Shown here piece by piece: positions 56,249-64,000 of a DNA stretch of 64,000 nt. Below the pieces are notes generated by a model, which worked only from the letters and a program-made list of their open reading frames with translations, had not been told where the DNA came from and did no database searches. Position 1 is the first letter of the stretch; each line of letters begins with the position of its first letter. The position numbers were made by a program, and so were the translations under genes. The DNA comes from Flavihumibacter sp. ZG627. GTDB lineage: Bacteria > Bacteroidota > Bacteroidia > Chitinophagales > Chitinophagaceae. The stretch spans positions 620,001 through 684,000 of the forward strand of contig NZ_JPHF01000002.1 of NCBI RefSeq assembly GCF_000814325.1, read 5' to 3'.

Positions 56249-57744
56249 TAAAGTTTTTATTCCTTTTATTGCTGACACCATTTATCTCCTTTTCACAATT
56301 ACAGATTGATGAATTCTTTTCTGATAATATGGTATTGCAAAGGAACCATCCAATTAATTTCAGGGGACGGGCGCTGCCGGGTAAAAGAGTCACCATAAAA
56401 TTCCTGAATAAAGAACAGACGACCCTAACTGGTATTGACTCTACCTGGGTGATTGAATTCCCTCCACAAAAAGCAAGCACTTTGCCTTCAAAGGTCATAA
56501 TCCGATCAGAAAATGACAGTACCTATTTAAACAATCTACTCATTGGGGATATATGGCTATGTACTGGTCAATCAAATATGGAATGGCCGTTTTCAAAGGA
56601 CAAGTTCTATAGGGAGGAAATAAATATAACAGATCAACCTCTTATAAGATTCTACAATCCTGTATATGCAGGGAAAGGAATTTATGGAATTCCGTTTTCA
56701 GATTCCATCATGAAAAAGATGAATACGGAAGATTTCTATCAGGGTAATTGGGAACAATGCGATAGCAATACAGTAAAGAATATGAGTGCTATCGGATATT
56801 ACTTTGCAAAAGAACTTACAAGAAAAGAAAGCATCCCTATCGGGCTCATTAATCTGTCCATAGGAGGTGCACCTCTGGAAACTTTTATCAGTAGAAAAGC
56901 ATTGTCTTCAGATTCATTGTTTAGCAGGAAGATCAAAGGTAACTGGTTATATAACCATGAATTACCTGCATGGTCAAGGGAACGCGGCTTTCAGAATAGT
57001 ACTGTTGAAAAAGCGAATGTACAACCAGATGGTCCAAACCATCCTTACAAACCTGGATTTGCTTATGAGGCGGGTATTTTACCGATAAAGCACTATCCTA
57101 TTGCAGGCGTTATCTTATACCAGGGTGAAACAAATTCATTGGAAATGTCGCGGGTTCTTGAATACCGGAGCCTGATGAACCTTATGATCAATGATTATCG
57201 AAATACATTTAATCAGCCTGCGTTGCCATTTTACTGGGTTCAGCTATCCTCTATTGATACCACTAATTACGGATCAACCTACTGGCCTTTGTTCCGTGAT
57301 GAACAACGTAAGTTATCCGACGAAGTGAAGTATGGAGGCATGGCAGTAAGCAGTGATATCGGAGCACGAAATGATGTGCATCCAAGAGATAAGAAAACGG
57401 TAGGGGAGAGGCTTTCAAAGCTGGCATTACACTTTCATTATGGGCATAGGGATATTGAATATTCAGGTCCAAAACCCACACATGTGAAGTACAAGAAAGG
57501 TAAAGTCATTCTGCGATTCAAACATGCGCTAAAAGGCCTTCAAACTTCTGATGGAAAGGGCCTACGTGGTTTTTCTGTGGATGGCATCAATGAAGTTCAG
57601 GCTTTAATTATTAATAAGAAAATCATCGTCAGCGTTAACTTCAAACCAGAATATATCTATTATGGCTGGAAACCATTTAGTGACGGCAATCTCGTGAATA
57701 GCGAAAAGCTTCCTGCATCAACATTTAAAGTAAAAATCAAATAA
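56245..57744 (+). CDS. Sialate O-acetylesterase (SGNH-type)
   Basis: A 499-residue exported esterase that removes O-acetyl groups from sialic acids so that sialidase and lyase can act. The signal peptide is MIKFLFLLLLTPFISFSQ. The nucleophile Ser110 lies in CTGQSNMEWP, and the C-terminal Asp-x-His pair is RNDVHPRDK (about 370-378). The SASA domain and the accompanying beta domains fit the family. It starts within the stop of the epimerase gene (4-bp overlap). An alternative is a carbohydrate acetylesterase for another sugar, but context favours sialate. Confidence 0.88.
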   Translation: MIKFLFLLLLTPFISFSQLQIDEFFSDNMVLQRNHPINFRGRALPGKRVTIKFLNKEQTTLTGIDSTWVIEFPPQKASTLPSKVIIRSENDSTYLNNLLIGDIWLCTGQSNMEWPFSKDKFYREEINITDQPLIRFYNPVYAGKGIYGIPFSDSIMKKMNTEDFYQGNWEQCDSNTVKNMSAIGYYFAKELTRKESIPIGLINLSIGGAPLETFISRKALSSDSLFSRKIKGNWLYNHELPAWSRERGFQNSTVEKANVQPDGPNHPYKPGFAYEAGILPIKHYPIAGVILYQGETNSLEMSRVLEYRSLMNLMINDYRNTFNQPALPFYWVQLSSIDTTNYGSTYWPLFRDEQRKLSDEVKYGGMAVSSDIGARNDVHPRDKKTVGERLSKLALHFHYGHRDIEYSGPKPTHVKYKKGKVILRFKHALKGLQTSDGKGLRGFSVDGINEVQALIINKKIIVSVNFKPEYIYYGWKPFSDGNLVNSEKLPASTFKVKIK

Positions 57745-57746
57745 TC

Positions 57747-58910
57747 ATGGTTAAGGTTATCTTCTCAATATTTATCGTTTTGTTCTCCCTTCAGTCTTTT
57801 GCACAAGATAAAGCAGTTCCTGTTTTTGTTTCCGGCAATGAGGGACATAAGAGTTATCGTATCCCGGCAATTATAAAACTTCCTGACGGCAGCTTACTTG
57901 CGTTTGCCGAGGGGCGGGTAAACAATGCGGGAGATTTTGGCGATATCAATATTGTATTAAAGAAAAGTACTGATAAAGGCAAAAGCTGGAGCGCTCTTCA
58001 AACTGTTGTGGACTACGATCAGATGCAGGCAGGAAATCCCGCACCTGTAGTTGACCTTTATGATCCTGCTTTTCCAGGAGGCAGAATTTTCTTGTTTTAC
58101 AATACGGGCAATAACCATGAAGGGGAGGTAAGAAAAGGTAATGGATTTAGGGAGGTATGGTACAAGACTTCAACGGATGGCGGACTAACATGGTCAGAGC
58201 CTGTTAACATCACTGTACAGACACATCGCCCCAGGCAGCCACAATTGAATCCATCATATAATTTTTCTGAAGATTGGAGAAGTTATGCAAATACACCCGG
58301 ACACGCTATGCAATTTGGTTCAGGAAAGTACAAAGGAAGGATTTTTGTGGCAGCAAATCATTCCGCGGGAGATCCGCTACCAAAAGCGGAGGATTATAAG
58401 GCACACGGTTTCTTCACAGATGACCATGGCAGCAGTTTCCGGCTATCCCAAACAGTGAGTACGCCGGGAGGAAATGAATCTATGGCAACAGAAATGTCTG
58501 GCGACAAACTAATGATGAACTCACGAAATCAGCAGGGTGATATCCGTGCACGTATTGTTAGTATAAGCAGCAATGGTGGTGAAAGCTGGGATACTACTTA
58601 TTTTGATACCAATCTTCCAGATCCGGTTAATCAGGGAAGCATCCTCACTGTTGGTAAAAAGAAAGGAAAGAATATCATAGCATTTTGCAACGCAGCCGAC
58701 ACCAGAAGAAGGGATAATCTAACATTACGGATCAGTTATAATGATGGACTTCAATATTCAAAAAGTATTGTTGTAGATAAGAGTAACAATGATAAACAAA
58801 GAGATTTTACAGCCTATTCCGACCTTGTTAAATTATCAAGAAAGAAGATCGGTGTGCTTTATGAAAAAGAAAATTATTCCAGGATTGTATTTAAAATTAT
58901 AAAGTGGTGA
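57747..58910 (+). CDS. Exo-alpha-sialidase (GH33)
   Basis: A 387-residue secreted sialidase that releases terminal sialic acid. The signal peptide is MVKVIFSIFIVLFSLQSFAQ. The catalytic Arg38 is in the RIP motif YRIPAI, and Asp boxes STDKGKSWS, STDGGLTWSE and SSNGGESWD mark the six-bladed propeller. It lacks the carbohydrate-binding modules of larger sialidases. It is the last gene of the locus, 2 bp after the esterase stop, with the antiporter gene converging 22 bp beyond. Confidence 0.92.
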   Translation: MVKVIFSIFIVLFSLQSFAQDKAVPVFVSGNEGHKSYRIPAIIKLPDGSLLAFAEGRVNNAGDFGDINIVLKKSTDKGKSWSALQTVVDYDQMQAGNPAPVVDLYDPAFPGGRIFLFYNTGNNHEGEVRKGNGFREVWYKTSTDGGLTWSEPVNITVQTHRPRQPQLNPSYNFSEDWRSYANTPGHAMQFGSGKYKGRIFVAANHSAGDPLPKAEDYKAHGFFTDDHGSSFRLSQTVSTPGGNESMATEMSGDKLMMNSRNQQGDIRARIVSISSNGGESWDTTYFDTNLPDPVNQGSILTVGKKKGKNIIAFCNAADTRRRDNLTLRISYNDGLQYSKSIVVDKSNNDKQRDFTAYSDLVKLSRKKIGVLYEKENYSRIVFKIIKW

Positions 58911-58932
58911 CCCGATAAATTAAATACAAAAA

Positions 58933-59940
58933 TTATTGGTTCAAAAGGATTATCATATTTACAATATATACAATCAAAATCAATGCTGCATCCCATGCCA
59001 GAAAGTATCGTTTTCCTTTGATCCGATAAGTAAGACCGATTACCACGATCGCTGACATAATAATAACGGATAAAACGGAACTGATGTGCGAATCGGACGC
59101 ATCTTTGAGAAGAAGACCCTTGGTGTAAAAGATATCGTCGATTGCAAGGATGAAAATATTAAAGAGATTTGATCCGAGTAAATTCCCAACGGCAAGATCA
59201 ATTGCCCCCATTCGTACGCTCGCGATAGAGACTGCAACCTCTGGCAGAGATGTTGATATAGCAAGGAATACTGTGCCCACAAAAGACTCCTTCAATCCAG
59301 TTAATGTGGATATTTTTTCAGCAAACCATGGTAATGCGAGAGCAGTTACCACAATAATTACTGCATAAAAAACATATGCTTTCCACGCCTGATTTAAAGA
59401 TAAACCATGTTCTATCGTTTTGGGTGGATCAGGTCCTATCAATTCCTGCTTCTTCTGTTCAAAGAGGTAGATAATTCGCATTGATGATAAATAAATCGTC
59501 GTGAAAAGTAGGCTGGATATACCTATCCAACTAGATAGTCTGTATTCATTTGGTAAGAACAGAGCGAAGCCAACCATGGATACCAGAATAATCCCTAGGG
59601 CCGCTGCAAGTATATGCGAGGCAGAAGCAATACTGAAGATAGGTTTATGGTCAGGAACAAATGCATCCATTGCGGCCAGGATAAGGAGATTAAACGCACA
59701 GCTACCTAATATATCACCTACGGCAAGATCTGGGGCCTCAACAATTGCAGATGAACTTATACCAACCATTAATTCTGGTAATGAGGTAACAGAGGCCATT
59801 AAAATCAGTCCAACCCACGCTTTACCCCATCCTGTTATTTCAGCGATTTTATCACCGTACCAGGACAGCTTTCTTCCTGCAAAAAAAATAATTATACAAC
59901 AAACAAAGAATCCGCCAAAAGCGAGTAAATATTCCATCAA
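58933..59940 (-). CDS. Na+/Ca2+ exchanger family protein (CaCA, YrbG-like)
   Basis: A 335-residue inner-membrane cation exchanger with two homologous alpha repeats. Repeat 1 has SVTSLPELMVGISSS and LGSCAFNLLILA; repeat 2 has AISTSLPEVAVSIASV and GNLLGSNLFNIFILAIDD. About ten helices are visible. It overlaps the upstream alpha/beta hydrolase gene by 4 bp, so it is the last gene of a minus-strand operon. The exact ion is not known. Confidence 0.93.
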   Translation of the reverse strand: MMEYLLAFGGFFVCCIIIFFAGRKLSWYGDKIAEITGWGKAWVGLILMASVTSLPELMVGISSSAIVEAPDLAVGDILGSCAFNLLILAAMDAFVPDHKPIFSIASASHILAAALGIILVSMVGFALFLPNEYRLSSWIGISSLLFTTIYLSSMRIIYLFEQKKQELIGPDPPKTIEHGLSLNQAWKAYVFYAVIIVVTALALPWFAEKISTLTGLKESFVGTVFLAISTSLPEVAVSIASVRMGAIDLAVGNLLGSNLFNIFILAIDDIFYTKGLLLKDASDSHISSVLSVIIMSAIVVIGLTYRIKGKRYFLAWDAALILIVYIVNMIILLNQ

Positions 59941-61001
59941 AGAATATTTTTATTCTTACCAGCATCAACTCCTTTCAAAAATTTAATTAAACCGTTGATA
60001 TAGGTTTCCTGATCATCATACATACTCATATGGCTTCCATTAGGGCAATAAAGATAAGTGCCGTTCTGAACCTGGCCGGCCATCCATTTCATGTGCTCGG
60101 GATCCATTGTATCATGCTTTGCACCAATTGTCATAACAGGTATAGTTAGCCGGGAAAGGTCAGCCTTCCGATCCCATTTCTCTAACTTTCCAGCTATGCC
60201 AAATTCACTTGGCCCCTGCATGGTTACGTAAAGTGATTGATTGGTTTTACCTAAGGATCTTGTCATGGGTTCAGGCCACTTATCCATCGGTAGCCGGCAA
60301 ACATGTTTTGCATAAAAATTTGGCATCAATAATTCCATGTAACGAGGGTTTGAAAAGTCACCCCGCGATTCAATTGCCCGAATGCTATCCAGTACTTTCG
60401 GATCCATTTGAGCTGCAAGTACTTCATCGGCATACTTACCATAATCCGGACAGCTTGACATCATATTCGAAATTATCAGGCCCTTTAATTGATCCTGATA
60501 TTTCAATGCATATTCCATTGCAAGAATTCCACCCCAACTATGACCAAGCAAATAAAAATTATCCTTATCCAGATCAAGCGCTTTACGAACTTGTTCTACT
60601 TCTTCAACATAACGTGCAAGGTCCCACATAGCCGTATCATTGGGATTGTCAGAATTGCCGCAGCCCAATTGATCATAATAAATGAATTCGATCTGCTCCG
60701 CTGGCAGATAACTTTCGAAACACTCAAAATACTCGTGGGTTGCACCCGGACCTCCATTCAATAGTAATAACCTGATCCTGGGATTATTCCCAAAACGCTT
60801 CGTCCATACATTGAAGCGGCCTTTTGGGGTTTCGATCGGAATAACTTTTACTCCACCTGTTCTTACGCCTTCTTCGCTGGATAAAAAATAGTTCTTATTG
60901 TCTGTTTCTTTAGGTGCCTGACTTTCGTTGGTTTGGCATGAGCCTGAAAAAAGGCTCAGGATCATTAAACTTGATAGGACCTTGGGAAAGGATAGTTTCA
61001 T
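59937..61001 (-). CDS. Proline iminopeptidase-like alpha/beta hydrolase, lipoprotein
   Basis: A 354-residue lipoprotein hydrolase (signal MKLSFPKVLSSLMILSLFSGSC). The proline iminopeptidase family motifs are present: LLNGGPGATHEY (oxyanion), YYDQLGCGNSD, and the nucleophile Ser155 in GHSWGG. The Asp in GAKHDTMDP and His in GSHMSMYD complete the triad. It should cut N-terminal proline peptides or similar in the periplasm. It lies 7 bp after the nnr stop and overlaps the exchanger gene. Confidence 0.9.
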   Translation of the reverse strand: MKLSFPKVLSSLMILSLFSGSCQTNESQAPKETDNKNYFLSSEEGVRTGGVKVIPIETPKGRFNVWTKRFGNNPRIRLLLLNGGPGATHEYFECFESYLPAEQIEFIYYDQLGCGNSDNPNDTAMWDLARYVEEVEQVRKALDLDKDNFYLLGHSWGGILAMEYALKYQDQLKGLIISNMMSSCPDYGKYADEVLAAQMDPKVLDSIRAIESRGDFSNPRYMELLMPNFYAKHVCRLPMDKWPEPMTRSLGKTNQSLYVTMQGPSEFGIAGKLEKWDRKADLSRLTIPVMTIGAKHDTMDPEHMKWMAGQVQNGTYLYCPNGSHMSMYDDQETYINGLIKFLKGVDAGKNKNIL

Positions 61002-61008
61002 ATAAATG

Positions 61009-62514
61009 TTATTTGTTTTCTAATGCCTGAAAAGCCTTACCGATATTTTCAACTATATCACTTGCCAGCACAGATTCCACCCCATGAATATCGCTTGCAA
61101 GTTCACCAGCAAGTCCGTGTAGATAAACTCCCAGCAGGGCTGCTTGTTCTGGTGCATAACCTCTCGAAAGTAAGCCGGTAATCATTCCCGTTAGCACATC
61201 CCCGCTTCCCCCTTTTGCCATGGAGGCATTCCCGCTTGTATTAAACCACGCGCGCCCTCCTGGCATGGCAATCAGGGTCCTGTGACCTTTTAGTATTATT
61301 ATAAGCTGATACTTTTTAGCTAATCTTCTGGCAGTGGCTATACGTGCAAAATCGGAATCATGTAATCCTGCAATCCGATCAAACTCTTTTGGATGAGGTG
61401 TAAGAATTGAAAATGGTTGAAGCAAATTTAGCCATTCTGCATTCTTAGAAAGAATATTCAGAGCATCGGCATCTATCACCATAGGTATTGTAGATGCCTT
61501 TAAAATTTCATGCAGATGTTTAGCACTTGATTCACCAATACCAATTCCCGGGCCAGCACCAATAATAGTATACATATCGAGGGAGGGTAGGGGAAGAGAA
61601 GCATCGGTTTTGGAAGCAACAATGGCCATGGACTCTGGCAGGGCTGTTTGTATGATTGCCAATCCATCCTGTGGCACCATACAGGTTAAGAGAGCTGCGC
61701 CGGTTCGGAGACATGCTTTAGCCGCAAGAATAGCAGCACCCATTTTACCTTCTGAGCCAGCAAACAATAAGGCGTGACCGAAATTTCCTTTATGTGCAAA
61801 AGGTGGTCGGGGCCTGATTATCCCAGATGCGATAACAATGTCCATCAACTCATACTCCGGTGTTATTGATGATAAATATTCATCTGCCAGACCAATATCC
61901 AAAATGAAAAGTCTTCCAAAAAATGAAGCATTTTCTGCAACAAGGAAGGCTAGTTTGTAACACTGGAAACTCAGTGTTACAGTTGCATTGATACATGCAT
62001 TTGGAATGGTGGCTAAATCACAAAACATACCGCTTGGCAGATCAATACTGATAACAATATTCTTTGAGGCATTGATATGTTGAATGATGGCGGCCATTAA
62101 ACCATCTGCAGCGCGATTGATTCCAGTACCAAGTAAGGCATCAACAACAATGGTTTCATCAGGAATATCCGGAAGTTTGGTGCCGGGCTGAAGGAAGTGG
62201 ATATTTACTGGCAGAGTATGAAGCCTTTGCAGGTTATGTTGAAAATCATGTGTGCCCAAATGCCCAAACTCAAGAATATAAATTTCAACCTGGCATCCTT
62301 TTTCATGTAATAGTCGACCTATGGCAAGTCCATCACCTCCATTATTGCCTTTACCACAGTAAACAGCAAATTGATGATTTAATAGCCCACTAGATTCAAT
62401 CCATTCAACGCACCTTAAAGAGGCTCTTTCCATCAGATCAATGGAAGCAATTGATTCCTTGTCCATGGTGAAATTATCCCAACCATGAACTTGTTCGGCT
62501 GATAACACTACCAT
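61009..62514 (-). CDS. nnr: Bifunctional NAD(P)HX epimerase/dehydratase
   Basis: This 501-residue repair enzyme restores hydrated NADH and NADPH. The N-terminal YjeF epimerase domain (about 1-210) shows YCGKGNNGGDGLAIGRLL; the C-terminal ADP-dependent dehydratase domain (about 225-495) shows GAGPGIG, ILTPHPKEFDR and GSGDVLTGMITGLLSRG. Length is standard for the fused form. It lies 39 bp downstream of the serine hydrolase gene and 7 bp before the iminopeptidase gene, in one apparent operon, although the functions differ. Confidence 0.94.
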   Translation of the reverse strand: MVVLSAEQVHGWDNFTMDKESIASIDLMERASLRCVEWIESSGLLNHQFAVYCGKGNNGGDGLAIGRLLHEKGCQVEIYILEFGHLGTHDFQHNLQRLHTLPVNIHFLQPGTKLPDIPDETIVVDALLGTGINRAADGLMAAIIQHINASKNIVISIDLPSGMFCDLATIPNACINATVTLSFQCYKLAFLVAENASFFGRLFILDIGLADEYLSSITPEYELMDIVIASGIIRPRPPFAHKGNFGHALLFAGSEGKMGAAILAAKACLRTGAALLTCMVPQDGLAIIQTALPESMAIVASKTDASLPLPSLDMYTIIGAGPGIGIGESSAKHLHEILKASTIPMVIDADALNILSKNAEWLNLLQPFSILTPHPKEFDRIAGLHDSDFARIATARRLAKKYQLIIILKGHRTLIAMPGGRAWFNTSGNASMAKGGSGDVLTGMITGLLSRGYAPEQAALLGVYLHGLAGELASDIHGVESVLASDIVENIGKAFQALENK

Positions 62515-62553
62515 ACCGAAATGTACAAAAAAGAATGTAGTGAATTGTTTGCT

Positions 62554-63768
62554 TTAATTGGAGCCGCCGCCAACCATTGTCTCGTTGTTCTCCGTTTCCT
62601 TATCCTGGAAGCGATTATTACTTTGGCGGTAATCTCCAAAAAGATCACAGAGTTGCTTTGCCTTGTAAATTCCTCTATTGAATTTATTACCAAGAACAAT
62701 GATAGTTGCATTCTCTTCAGGAAGCCTTATAAAAACAGTGTTGTTACCATGCCACCAACCATTATGATAAACGATTTTCTTTCCATTTTCCACTTCGGTT
62801 AAACGCCAGCCCAGTCCATAATTACGTGTTCCTGCCTTTTCATAACTGTATCCCGAAAATGCAGCTAATAGAGTTGAATCTTTGAATAGCTTATTGCTAT
62901 AAAGCGCCTGGTCCCATTTGAGCATGTCGCGAACAGTACTGTAAATATTCTTATCACCATAAACCAGATCCATGAATTCAAGGCCATATTTCCGGTTATT
63001 CCATTCGAAAGACGGGAGAGAACGTTCAAAATCCACCTCGCGAAACACATAAGTGTCATTCATTTGGAGTGGACGGAAAAATGTATTTGTCAGATAATCA
63101 TGGTATGTTTGACCAGAAACTTTTTCAATAATAAGAGCCAGCAGGGCATAATTAGTGTTACAATAACTAAAGCGTTTGCCAGTTGGAAATTGTAATCCCG
63201 GCTTAAGGGTGTAGAGCGTAGTTAGAACATCAAGATTTGTTGCCTGCTTTTTTTTATCCCACTTATAAACATCGAGGTAATTGGTATAATTGGGTAGACC
63301 ACTTCGATGGTTAAGCAACATCTTGACGGTGGTGCCGGGGTATGGAAATTCATCAAAAAATGTAGAAAGATCTGCATCCAATGACAATTTGCCCTCTTCC
63401 CATAGTTTAAGGACTGCCATTGCCGTGAAGGTTTTTGACACTGAAGCGAGGTGAAAGGCATCAGTTGAGGTCAGTACACTGTCTTTCTGCAGGGGATCGC
63501 GATAACCTTTGTATCCTTCAGAAATAATCTCACCATCCTTTGCAACCAGCCAGGAACCATTAAACCCTCTTGCACCTAAATTCCGGTTAAAAAAAGTATT
63601 AATGGCAGATTCGTATTTAATAGCCGTCATTTTATCGGCATACCCAACCTGAAAAACTTCTACAGGGGGCTGGGTAGCAGCATCACTGGCAATTTTTTTG
63701 CCAGCTTGTTCACGGCAGCCATATAGTACTGCACTTAGCAGAATCAATTGTACTAATCTGTTTTTCAA
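62554..63768 (-). CDS. Serine hydrolase, beta-lactamase family lipoprotein
   Basis: A 404-residue serine hydrolase. The TTG at 63768 gives MKNRLVQLILLSAVLYGC, a clean lipoprotein signal, and was preferred over the upstream TTG at 63807; no ATG serves. The SxxK motif is SVSK in HLASVSKTFTAMAVL, the YxN motif is in FSYCNTNYALL, and HNGWWHG takes the KTG position. The family includes peptidases and esterases; the substrate is unknown. It is the first gene of the minus-strand run with nnr. Confidence 0.85.
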   Translation of the reverse strand: MKNRLVQLILLSAVLYGCREQAGKKIASDAATQPPVEVFQVGYADKMTAIKYESAINTFFNRNLGARGFNGSWLVAKDGEIISEGYKGYRDPLQKDSVLTSTDAFHLASVSKTFTAMAVLKLWEEGKLSLDADLSTFFDEFPYPGTTVKMLLNHRSGLPNYTNYLDVYKWDKKKQATNLDVLTTLYTLKPGLQFPTGKRFSYCNTNYALLALIIEKVSGQTYHDYLTNTFFRPLQMNDTYVFREVDFERSLPSFEWNNRKYGLEFMDLVYGDKNIYSTVRDMLKWDQALYSNKLFKDSTLLAAFSGYSYEKAGTRNYGLGWRLTEVENGKKIVYHNGWWHGNNTVFIRLPEENATIIVLGNKFNRGIYKAKQLCDLFGDYRQSNNRFQDKETENNETMVGGGSN

Positions 63769-63907
63769 TACATTGTTTTTTATCTGGTAAGGATATGGAT
63801 TTGACAAATATAACGCATTGGGATAGGCAAATCTTATGCCGCAAGGTATTTTCCTGCAAGGAATTATGGGCTAAATCAGGGATATTTGTACATAGCAAGC
63901 AAAAAAT

Positions 63908-64000
63908 ATGGAACCAACAACCAGTTATCCAAAAGACAAAATCAACATTTTATTCCTCGAAAACATTAGCGACAAAGCAGTTAAAAATTTTCAACAGAAG
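63908..64000 (+). CDS. serA: Probable D-3-phosphoglycerate dehydrogenase, 5' end
   Basis: The first 31 codons of a gene running off the window. MEPTTSYPKDKINILFLENI and the following SDKAVKNF match the start of the long Bacteroidota form of phosphoglycerate dehydrogenase, the first enzyme of serine synthesis. No catalytic motif is inside the window, so the call rests on this N-terminal match alone. Confidence 0.6.
   Translation, partial: MEPTTSYPKDKINILFLENISDKAVKNFQQK

Overview
The window looks like chromosome from a Bacteroidota bacterium, most likely of the Chitinophagaceae type. The basis is a SusC/SusD pair, several secreted proteins with type IX secretion (T9SS) C-terminal tails, a GLPGLI-family protein beside a TonB-linked receptor, lipoproteins with short lipoboxes, AT-rich upstream regions with a -33 TTTG / -7 TAnnTTTG type promoter, and moderate GC. 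The genus assignment is an inference from gene content and style. No replication origin, rRNA, CRISPR array, prophage or intact insertion sequence was seen.

Layout. 1-16.2 kb is carbohydrate and housekeeping: the end of a GH13 alpha-amylase, a GLPGLI/TonB-receptor pair, a glycogen branching enzyme with a TPR protein, ArgS, GtrA, DnaK, an unlisted 51-residue membrane protein, a DPE2-like 4-alpha-glucanotransferase and an L-Ala-D/L-Glu epimerase. 16.2-24.4 kb is accessory: two small lipoproteins, tRNA-Pro(CGG), a Xre/RES toxin-antitoxin pair, an unrecognised 602-residue protein behind a LytTR regulator, a 189-residue protein of unknown function, a serine hydrolase and a PhnA-type zinc protein. 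24.5-33 kb holds a 1311-residue protein built like mammalian soluble adenylyl cyclase, convergent with a three-gene operon (ThDP enzyme, flavin amine oxidase, FabH-like ketosynthase) that may make an unknown small molecule. 33.5-44.4 kb is surface and secretion: two tandem paralogous T9SS proteins, a papain-like lipoprotein protease with calcium-type repeats, a MATE exporter and another secreted protein. A DEAD-box helicase follows.

45.7-58.9 kb is a complete-looking sialic acid utilisation locus: a divergent GntR/FCD regulator, susC, susD, N-acetylneuraminate lyase, NanM mutarotase, MFS transporter, GlcNAc 2-epimerase family protein, sialate O-acetylesterase and GH33 sialidase. A perfect 17-bp palindrome with a GT-N3-AC core lies across the predicted susC start site and is the obvious operator. 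In the proposed flow, sialidase and esterase release and de-acetylate sialic acid outside or in the periplasm, SusCD and the MFS protein import it, NanM sets the anomer, the lyase yields ManNAc plus pyruvate, and the epimerase gives GlcNAc. No kinase, deacetylase or deaminase gene is present here, so those steps must be encoded elsewhere.

58.9-64 kb is a minus-strand run (serine hydrolase, Nnr NAD(P)HX repair enzyme, proline iminopeptidase-like lipoprotein, Na+/Ca2+ exchanger) followed by the first 31 codons of a probable serA. Several listed starts were moved downstream where the first in-frame start made no sense (argS, malQ, susD, nanM, the T9SS protein at 33541, the protease, MATE, the helicase, the lipoprotein at 16626 and the serine hydrolase at 63768). 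All family assignments are from reading the sequence; no database search was run.
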